A DNA stretch of 46,172 nt. It comes from Phycisphaerae bacterium. GTDB lineage: Bacteria > Planctomycetota > Phycisphaerae > Sedimentisphaerales > Anaerobacaceae. The notes under the pieces are model-generated. The model was not told where the DNA came from, did no database searches, and saw only the letters and a program-made list of their open reading frames with translations. Position numbers and translations under genes: made by a program. Where the stretch lies: assembly GCA_012744475.1 (NCBI GenBank), contig JAAYBV010000028.1, positions 1 to 46,172 of the forward strand. Reading direction: 5' to 3'. Below are positions 40,549 through 46,172 of the stretch, piece after piece; the stretch's first letter is position 1, and every line of letters begins with the position of its first letter.

Positions 40549-41841
40549 CTACGCTTTTACGTTTCGTCCGAGGGCCTGGAACATGGCGAGGAGGTTTTGG
40601 GTGGGGGTGTTGCACTGGATATTGTGGATGGTGTTGAAGACGAATCCGTGTTTGCGGCTCAAGATTCTCACGCGCTCGGCGACCTGGGCGCGGACCTCGT
40701 CGGGGGTGCCGAAGGGGAGGGTCTGCTGCGTGTCGACTCCGCCGCCCCAGAAGACGATGCGGTCGCCGTACTTTTCGACGAGCGTGGCGGGGTCCATGCC
40801 TTTGGCGGAGGTCTGGACGGGGTTGAGGATGTCGTATCCGGCGTCGATGAGGCCGTCGATCAGCGGCTCGCACCCGCCGCAACAGTGCTTGAGCGTCTTC
40901 CACTTCGTGTGCGCGTGGACCCAGTCGTTGAGCTTCCTGGCGTGGGGCAGGTACAGCTCGCGGTAGGCGTCGGGCGAGCAGAACAGGCTGTTCTGCGACG
41001 CCAGATCGGTCCCGCACATGAAGACCGCGTGTACCCGGTCGCCGACGGCCTGATGGATTCGCTTGAGGTTCTCCAAAGCGATCTCGGCCTGGCGGGCGAA
41101 GACCTCCTCGATGTAGGCCCGCCGGGTGATCGTGCTGATATACCATTCCTCGATATCGCGAATGCCCTTGGGGTCCTTCATCCAGGGGGCGGGCACCAGG
41201 GCGATGTCGCCGAACGCGGTGCCCGGAAAGCCGGCCGCGATGGCCAGGTCGGTGTTGTCGTACAGGTCTTTGGCGTGCTTGGCGTAGAACGCCAGATCCT
41301 CATCGCTGACAGGGCTGAATTCCTCGACATTATCGGCCGGATCGAGCTTGGCGTCGTCGATGGGGCGCTGGCGGATGATCGAGTCGAAGTAGAAGCCGCC
41401 TTTGGGCATGCGGGCCGAGGGCCTGGCGGACCGGTCGCCCTGCGGATACATCAGGATATCGCCGTTGGGCTCCGGCTCGGTGTTGAACTTGGCGGGCACG
41501 AGCACATCCGTCCCGTCGAGCGTGCGCCAGGGCTTCCAGCCGGCGTTCTCGAAGCCGAACATGTTCTTCGGCTTGGGCAGCTCGACGATGTCGATGCCCA
41601 GCGCCTCGCGCAGGTCGGCGCCGATTTCTCCCAACATCTGATATGGTTCGACGACCCTCACCGGCGTTCCAGGCTTGTCGAGCCCCAGCGCCTGGCGGAG
41701 CCCGGCGACGACGCTGACGTGGGCGCCCGAGCAGGCGGTGCCTCCGAGATCGACGGGAACGCGGTCGGCGGGCTGGTGGTTGATCGCGGCGAGGACGCGC
41801 TGCCGGCTGGTGAGGCGGGGGGAAGATGAATCCACGACCAT
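40549..41841 (-). CDS. URO-D family protein, probable methyltransferase-type paralogue (not HemE)
   Basis: The 430-aa product has the TIM-barrel layout of the uroporphyrinogen decarboxylase superfamily: TSRQRVLAAINHQPADRVPV at the start, KHCCGGCEPLIDGLIDAGYD (His-Cys-Cys) in the middle, and VFWGGGVDTQQTLPFGTPDE near the end. The HC...C arrangement suits zinc-dependent corrinoid methyltransferases such as MtaA, and HemE's Arg-rich substrate motif is lacking. The family is expanded in planctomycetes, mostly uncharacterised. GGAG lies 6 bp before the ATG at 41841. A decayed copy of its 3' end lies 1.3 kb away, beyond the HEPN/MNT pair. Confidence 0.87.
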   Translation of the reverse strand: MVVDSSSPRLTSRQRVLAAINHQPADRVPVDLGGTACSGAHVSVVAGLRQALGLDKPGTPVRVVEPYQMLGEIGADLREALGIDIVELPKPKNMFGFENAGWKPWRTLDGTDVLVPAKFNTEPEPNGDILMYPQGDRSARPSARMPKGGFYFDSIIRQRPIDDAKLDPADNVEEFSPVSDEDLAFYAKHAKDLYDNTDLAIAAGFPGTAFGDIALVPAPWMKDPKGIRDIEEWYISTITRRAYIEEVFARQAEIALENLKRIHQAVGDRVHAVFMCGTDLASQNSLFCSPDAYRELYLPHARKLNDWVHAHTKWKTLKHCCGGCEPLIDGLIDAGYDILNPVQTSAKGMDPATLVEKYGDRIVFWGGGVDTQQTLPFGTPDEVRAQVAERVRILSRKHGFVFNTIHNIQCNTPTQNLLAMFQALGRNVKA

Positions 41842-41923
41842 GTCGATCTCCTGAGCCAGTGCCAAAGGTGATGCCCGGGGCGCGGCGACCGTACCCGAGC
41901 GGTTCGGGTCCTGCACGCGGGGT

Positions 41924-41951
41924 ATTGTACCGCCTTCGGGCGCGGTTTGAA
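41924..41951 (-). promoter_or_regulatory. Possible promoter of the URO-D gene
   Basis: On the minus strand TTCAAA (41946-41951) and TACAAT (41924-41929) are 16 bp apart. The leader to the ATG at 41841 would be about 75 nt. The match is moderate. Confidence 0.5.
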
Positions 41952-42112
41952 GGCTTTTCCGCATGCCGTTGGCGGAGAAACGGGTGTCGGCAGGCCGTCG
42001 GAAACGGCCAACCAGCCGGGGGCCGCAGACGCATCACGTCACGCCAAAAACGTCGCAAGTTGCCTGCCGGGAAGCGGTTAAGTCACGCACGTCCGCAAAA
42101 TTCTCGTGGCGC

Positions 42113-42141
42113 TTGACAGGCCCAAGCAGGCGTGCTATAAT
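42113..42141 (+). promoter_or_regulatory. Consensus promoter of the lipoprotein-cdaA-ybbR operon
   Basis: A perfect TTGACA (42113-42118) and a perfect TATAAT (42136-42141) are separated by exactly 17 bp. This is the best promoter of the window. The start should be near 42148, giving a leader of about 112 nt that is GC-rich and can form stems (for example around 42185-42225), with no known riboswitch class recognised. Confidence 0.9.
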
Positions 42142-42259
42142 TAAGTGTCTGTCGGGGCAGGTTTTGCGCCGCTCGGTTTACGGGTCCCGTAGCCGGCAGT
42201 GCCTGGGGTATGGGGCGAGCCGTGCAGGGCACCAGGGGATTCTGAAAAAAGGGGAAACG

Positions 42260-42529
42260 ATGAAAAGCGTAGTGGCTGTCGAGAGAACGAAGCAAAGGAT
42301 GCGGCGCTTCCACCTGCGTGCGCTGGTGCTGGGCTCGATCCTGTGCGTATGGGTGATCCTGTCTTCTGGTTGCGCCTCCGGGTGGAACTATCCGGGCGAG
42401 ACGGCGGCCGAGGGCAGTCGACGGCACAAGCGAGTTGTCCAGACCAACTTCGAAATGATGCGCGCCGATATCGACACGGTGCTGCTGCTGGATCGGCCCA
42501 GCAATCTTACTGACAAGAGGCTGCCATAG
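42260..42529 (+). CDS. Small lipoprotein upstream of cdaA, unknown function
   Basis: The 89-aa product has a basic start (ERTKQRMRRFHLR), a hydrophobic core (ALVLGSILCVWVILS) and a lipobox LSSGC (Cys at residue 38). The remaining 50 residues are polar and end with DIDTVLLLDRPSNLTDKRLP; this stretch may be a short periplasmic helix. AAGGGGA precedes the ATG. It lies 50 bp before cdaA and directly behind a consensus promoter, so it heads the operon. No family recognised. Confidence 0.8.
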   Translation: MKSVVAVERTKQRMRRFHLRALVLGSILCVWVILSSGCASGWNYPGETAAEGSRRHKRVVQTNFEMMRADIDTVLLLDRPSNLTDKRLP

Positions 42530-42579
42530 TCTTACGCTCAGGTTGGGTGTGGCCGGATCCACAGAGGGGTTGCGGTTAG

Positions 42580-43407
42580 GTGGATACGCTGGTTGATTAT
42601 TTCAGTCGGGTCGCGCGCTATGAGTGGTGGGTTGTCGTTGTTGAGCTTGTCCTGATCGGGCTCGTCGTTTACTGGGTGGTGGATTTTCTTGAAGGCACGC
42701 GCGGGGAGAGGCTGTTTCGCGGTGTCATCTTCATCCTGGTCGCCGGGGTGCTGGTCCTGAACCTCGTGGTCGAGCGGCTTCCTTTCGACCGGCTTCAATT
42801 CCTCTACAAAGGCTTTCTGATCGCGATCTTGATCGTGGCGGTGGCCGCGTTCCAGCCGGAGATCCGCCGCGTGCTAATCCAGATTGGGCAGCCTCGTATC
42901 TGGACGGGATCGCTGCACCAGCTTTCCCGAACGGTGGAGGCCCTGATCACGGCGGTTACCGAGCTTTCGGCCGCCCGGATCGGGGCGATCATCGTGCTCG
43001 AACGGCAGGTGGCCCTGGGCGAGTTTATCGAGACCGGCGTTCGCCTGGATGCGCGGGTCACGGCCGATCTGCTCAAGACCATCTTCTATCCCGGCACGGC
43101 GCTGCACGATATGGCGGTGGTGATCCGTGCCGACAGGATTGTCGCGGCCAGGGTCCAGCTTCCTCTGGCCGAGCCCGGGGCGATGGACGGAATCGAGTTG
43201 GGTTCGCGGCACCGGGCCGCGCTGGGGATTACCGCCGGGTCGGATGCGACGTGTCTGGTGGTCAGCGAGGAAACCGGAGCGATCTCCGTCGCTCGTAACG
43301 GCAGACTGGTCCGCAACGTAACCGAGGCCCAGATCCGCTCCTATCTGACCAGCACCATGACGGCGAGTGTGCCGTTGGTGGGACGCCTGCTCAAGCGACA
43401 CGGATAG
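42580..43407 (+). CDS. cdaA: Membrane diadenylate cyclase CdaA (DAC domain) with altered DGA motif
   Basis: The 275-aa product has the CdaA layout: three membrane helices in the first 90 residues (WWVVVVELVLIGLVVYWVV, GVIFILVAGVLVLNLVV, KGFLIAILIVAVAAF), then a DAC domain. This condenses two ATP to cyclic di-AMP. Signatures are IGAIIVLERQVALGEFIETG, SRHRAALGITAGSD (RHR motif Arg210-Arg212) and VVSEETGAISVARNG. The DGA motif reads LHDMAVVI: Asp177 and Ala179 are present but the middle Gly is Met178. The start is GTG at 42580. A YbbR-like gene follows, the partner expected for CdaA. Confidence 0.92.
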   Translation: MDTLVDYFSRVARYEWWVVVVELVLIGLVVYWVVDFLEGTRGERLFRGVIFILVAGVLVLNLVVERLPFDRLQFLYKGFLIAILIVAVAAFQPEIRRVLIQIGQPRIWTGSLHQLSRTVEALITAVTELSAARIGAIIVLERQVALGEFIETGVRLDARVTADLLKTIFYPGTALHDMAVVIRADRIVAARVQLPLAEPGAMDGIELGSRHRAALGITAGSDATCLVVSEETGAISVARNGRLVRNVTEAQIRSYLTSTMTASVPLVGRLLKRHG

Positions 43408-43486
43408 AAGCGGACGCAGCCGCCGGCCGATGGGGTGGAGGCGGCGAAGTACAGAAGACCCCGAAGAGCGGAAGTCGAAAACACTG

Positions 43487-44515
43487 ATGGCCAACAAACC
43501 CAAACTCGGCAAGATATCGATCGTGATCTTCCTGACGGTCCTGATCTGGGTGTGGTCCGACCTGGCCCAGGATGAGCGGATGTCGCTTTCCGGGTTTGTG
43601 ATGATGACTGTGGCCCGGCCTGCCGATCCGACGGTCTGGGTGAGTTTCGAGGGGCCGGACGCGGAGTTGCGGCCTTCCGTGACCATTCGGGCCATCGACC
43701 TGAAAGGCCCCGCCTCCCGCGTGAGCGAGGTCGATCGCATGCGCAAGAAAGGCGAGTTGTCCCTCGATCTGTTTGTCTCACCCGAAGAGGAAGGGTGGAC
43801 GGAGGTCGGCTCGCGCAGCTTCAACGTGTTGAACTTCCTCAAACAGAGCCCCGAGATCAAGCAGCTCGGCCTGACGGTGGAAAACTGCGAACCGCGAACG
43901 GTGACGGTCGAGGTTCATCGACTGGTCGAGAGAGCGCTCCCCGTGGAATGCATCGACGAGAACGGCGCGCCCTTGCGTGCGGAAATCGAGCCGGCGACGG
44001 TGGATGCCTTCGTCCCGGACGGCGTCGTCGCCGCCCGCGTTCGCCTCTCGGCGCGCGAGCGGGTTCAGGCGACGACCTCGGCGATTCAGAAGACCCCTTA
44101 CGTCGAGTTCGTTCCCGGTCAACAGCGTGAGGTGTCCACCCGCGTGAGCGTATCCCTGTCGCCCGAGGAGGTGGTCCTTGCCGAGCATCCCGTGCAGGCG
44201 GTGCTGGGGTTCTGCTTCAGTCCCAACCTGCAAGGGGCATACCGCGTCCGACTCGAGAACGAAGCGGAACTGGCCACCGTTTTGGTCCGGGCGACGAGGG
44301 AGGCCTGGCAGGCATACGAACGGCAGCCGTTCCACATCTTTCTGCACGTGCTGGACGCCGACCGCCAGGCGACGGGCGTCATTACCAGACCGGTCGCGTT
44401 CAACTTCCCCCACGAGTACGTTCGCAACGGCCTGATCGAGGGCACATCGCTGCCTCCGGCCCGGTTCGTGCTCGAACTCGTTCCCCAGGAGACCGTTGAG
44501 CCCTCGGGGCTATGA
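43487..44515 (+). CDS. YbbR/CdaR-like membrane-anchored protein
   Basis: The 342-aa product has one N-terminal membrane helix (ISIVIFLTVLIWVWSDLA) and a long beta-rich exterior part with repeats of YbbR type (for example EPRTVTVEVHRLVERALPVE and VEFVPGQQREVSTRVSVSLS). In other bacteria CdaR (YbbR) is encoded next to CdaA, binds it in the membrane and adjusts c-di-AMP synthesis. The assignment rests on position plus fold; sequence similarity to known YbbR is weak by eye. The gap to cdaA is 79 bp. The stop overlaps the convergent cstA stop by six bases. Confidence 0.75.
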   Translation: MANKPKLGKISIVIFLTVLIWVWSDLAQDERMSLSGFVMMTVARPADPTVWVSFEGPDAELRPSVTIRAIDLKGPASRVSEVDRMRKKGELSLDLFVSPEEEGWTEVGSRSFNVLNFLKQSPEIKQLGLTVENCEPRTVTVEVHRLVERALPVECIDENGAPLRAEIEPATVDAFVPDGVVAARVRLSARERVQATTSAIQKTPYVEFVPGQQREVSTRVSVSLSPEEVVLAEHPVQAVLGFCFSPNLQGAYRVRLENEAELATVLVRATREAWQAYERQPFHIFLHVLDADRQATGVITRPVAFNFPHEYVRNGLIEGTSLPPARFVLELVPQETVEPSGL

Positions 44516-46172
44516 CGCCCCTGCGGTCTCGCCTTCCGCCCTGGCACTGCCGAAGGCGATCGCCGCTTCGATGGTCATCCACAGGGCCAGCGCGAAGATG
44601 CCTGCGCCGATGACCGCGAGAAGCCAGTTCTTTTCTGCGATGTAGGTCCGCTCGTTCAGGACCATCGCCCAGTTGGTCACGACCAGCATGATGACGCAGG
44701 GGATGGCGGCGACGAGGAACTTCCGTCCGCCCTTTCGCCTGAGGTACAGCGTGACCACGAGCAGGGCCAGCGACGCCAGGAGCTGATTGGCGCTGCCGAA
44801 CAGCGGCCACAGGGCCAGGGCGCCCTTGCCGTCGGCGCCGGTGGCGAAGGCCAACGCCGCCGCGGTGACCACGGCCACTGTCGTGGCGACCCATCGGTTG
44901 GACGCAAACGGGATTCGCAGGTCGCCGGCGAGCTCGCTGATGACGTACCGCTGGATTCGCGTCGCGGTGTCGAGCGTCGTGCCGGCGAACGAGGCGATGA
45001 AGACGCCCATCAGGGCGATGCCCACCGTCTCCGGCACGCCGAACCGCGTCATCATATTGGCGGCGCCGACCACGACGGCTGTCAGATTGGCGGCCATACC
45101 CGACGCGGTGGACCACGACGAGTAGTGCCGGTGCCAGGCGTCGAAGCCGGTCAGAAGCTGACCGTCGGAGGTCGTATAGGCCAGGGCGATGCCCGCACCG
45201 ACGCAGATCAACACCAGCACGGCCAAAGCCCCTTCGAGCAGCATCGAGCCATACCCCACGAATTGGGCGTCCGGCTCGGTGGCGACCTGCTTGGGGCTCG
45301 TCCCCGACGCCACCAGCGAGTGGAAGCCGCTGACGGCGCCGCAGGCGATCGTGATGAACAGGAACGGCCACAGCGACGGCGCCCCTTCCGGCGATAGATC
45401 GACCACCGGGGCGACCATCGGCAGGCCGCCCGACAGGCTCGTCCAGGCCACGCCCAGTGCCAGCAAGCTCATCATGATGAACAACTGCCAGGCGTTGATA
45501 TAGTCTCGCGGCTGGAGCAGCACCGTGACCGGAAGCGTCGAGGCGATCCAGGCGTAGATCAGCAGAAGGAGCGTCCAACTGCCGGTGGCGGGCATGCCGC
45601 CAATCACGGGCATGTCGAAGGGGACCTTGCTGCCGAGCCAGATGGTGGCATACATGGCGCCGACCGCGACAGCAGTGGAGACGGGTACGCTCGCTCCCTT
45701 CTTGTAGACCATCCAGCCCAAGGCCACCGCGATCGGGATCTGGAGCCAGACGGCCGCGACGGAACTCGGGAACCGCGCGAAGACCACCGCGATCACCACC
45801 CCGAAGACCGCGATCACCAGCAGAAGCGTTAAGAAGACGATGGCGAAGAAGATGAACCGGACGCGGGCGTTGATGTACTTGGCGGCGGTTTCGGAAATGC
45901 TCTTGCCCTCGTTGCGCATCGAGACGACCAGGGCCCCGAGGTCGTGGACGGCGCCCATGAAGATGCAGCCGACAGTGACCCAGAGCAACGCGGGCAGCCA
46001 GCCCCAGATGACGCCGATGGCCGGCCCGACGATAGGACCGGTCCCGGCGATGGAGGTGAAGTGGTGCCCGAAGATGATCCCCCTACGCGTGGGTACGTAA
46101 TCGATCCCGTCCTGCAATTCCCGGCTCGGCACAGCCGCCTCGGGGCGTAGCTTGAATATCTTCCGCGCCAGA
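44510..46172 (-). CDS. cstA: Carbon starvation protein CstA, peptide/pyruvate transporter (N-terminus cut off)
   Basis: The frame is open from the stop at 44510 to the window edge (about 553 codons). It is a polytopic membrane protein with the CstA signatures RRGIIFGHHFTSIAGTGPIV, GPAIGVIWGW and, later, SGFHSLVASGTSPKQVATE and LLEGALAVLVLI. CstA proteins take up peptides or pyruvate under carbon limitation. It has about 14-16 helices in the visible part. A GTG at 46132 could be mistaken for the start; family comparison and the open frame upstream (RKIFKLRPEAAVPSRELQDG) show the N-terminus continues beyond the window. Confidence 0.93.
   Translation of the reverse strand, partial: LARKIFKLRPEAAVPSRELQDGIDYVPTRRGIIFGHHFTSIAGTGPIVGPAIGVIWGWLPALLWVTVGCIFMGAVHDLGALVVSMRNEGKSISETAAKYINARVRFIFFAIVFLTLLLVIAVFGVVIAVVFARFPSSVAAVWLQIPIAVALGWMVYKKGASVPVSTAVAVGAMYATIWLGSKVPFDMPVIGGMPATGSWTLLLLIYAWIASTLPVTVLLQPRDYINAWQLFIMMSLLALGVAWTSLSGGLPMVAPVVDLSPEGAPSLWPFLFITIACGAVSGFHSLVASGTSPKQVATEPDAQFVGYGSMLLEGALAVLVLICVGAGIALAYTTSDGQLLTGFDAWHRHYSSWSTASGMAANLTAVVVGAANMMTRFGVPETVGIALMGVFIASFAGTTLDTATRIQRYVISELAGDLRIPFASNRWVATTVAVVTAAALAFATGADGKGALALWPLFGSANQLLASLALLVVTLYLRRKGGRKFLVAAIPCVIMLVVTNWAMVLNERTYIAEKNWLLAVIGAGIFALALWMTIEAAIAFGSARAEGETAGAS

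Noticed and set aside
42148-42259. Known c-di-AMP riboswitch in the leader before the cdaA operon
   Set aside because: The leader is GC-rich and can fold, but I cannot find the conserved core of the ydaO class.

Overview
The window reads as a piece of a GC-rich planctomycete chromosome, most likely of the class Phycisphaerae (Sedimentisphaerales-like). The basis is the gene mix: a secreted type I dockerin protein, an H-X9-DG-type pseudopilin, a Tat/lipobox sulfatase with HEAT repeats, a DUF1080 lipoprotein, a Tat-exported Gfo/Idh/MocA oxidoreductase, ECF sigma factors with zinc-finger anti-sigma partners, and palindromic repeats between and inside genes. This assignment is inference; no rRNA gene is present.

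Layout. 1-1091: truncated tadA, tRNA-Glu(CUC) and tRNA(CAU) on the minus strand, then a small Cys-rich protein. 1140-7319: dockerin protein, a secreted C39-peptidase-like protein with a Cys-rich tail behind a Gly-Gly, and a pseudopilin, converging on an ECF sigma / anti-sigma pair whose anti-sigma carries four HxxxCxxC clusters. 7462-14829: branched-chain amino-acid genes ilvB-ilvB-ilvN, then DUF1080, DUF362 and murB. 14850-20522: membrane protein, OPT transporter, tRNA-Ser(GGA), a second ECF sigma with a small membrane partner, a polysaccharide deacetylase and a hotdog thioesterase. 20831-26413: a carbohydrate-use operon (GH2, sulfatase, sugar transporter).

26419-34325 is a patchwork. It holds a 1.25-kb tandem duplication of a secreted protein gene whose ends are almost identical while its middle has diverged, two GFA-family genes (one with its start region duplicated around an inserted gene), a sialidase-like beta-propeller, an oxidoreductase and many dispersed palindromes. 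35235-40256 looks like a defence or conflict island: an apparently cytoplasmic subtilase in operon with a ComEC-like metallo-beta-lactamase protein, then a HEPN/MNT toxin-antitoxin pair lying between a decayed copy and the intact copy of a URO-D-family 3' end. 41842-46172 returns to core functions: a small lipoprotein, a CdaA diadenylate cyclase with an altered DGA motif, a YbbR/CdaR-like protein and truncated cstA.

Best candidates for something undescribed are the C39-GG-Cys-rich protein, the subtilase/MBL operon, the end-conserved tandem duplication at 26419-28925, and the 36-bp start-site duplication at 29397-29992. Four promoters with near-consensus sigma-70 boxes and 16-17 bp spacers (upstream of tRNA-Met, the ECF sigma gene, ilvB and the cdaA cluster) are directly readable.
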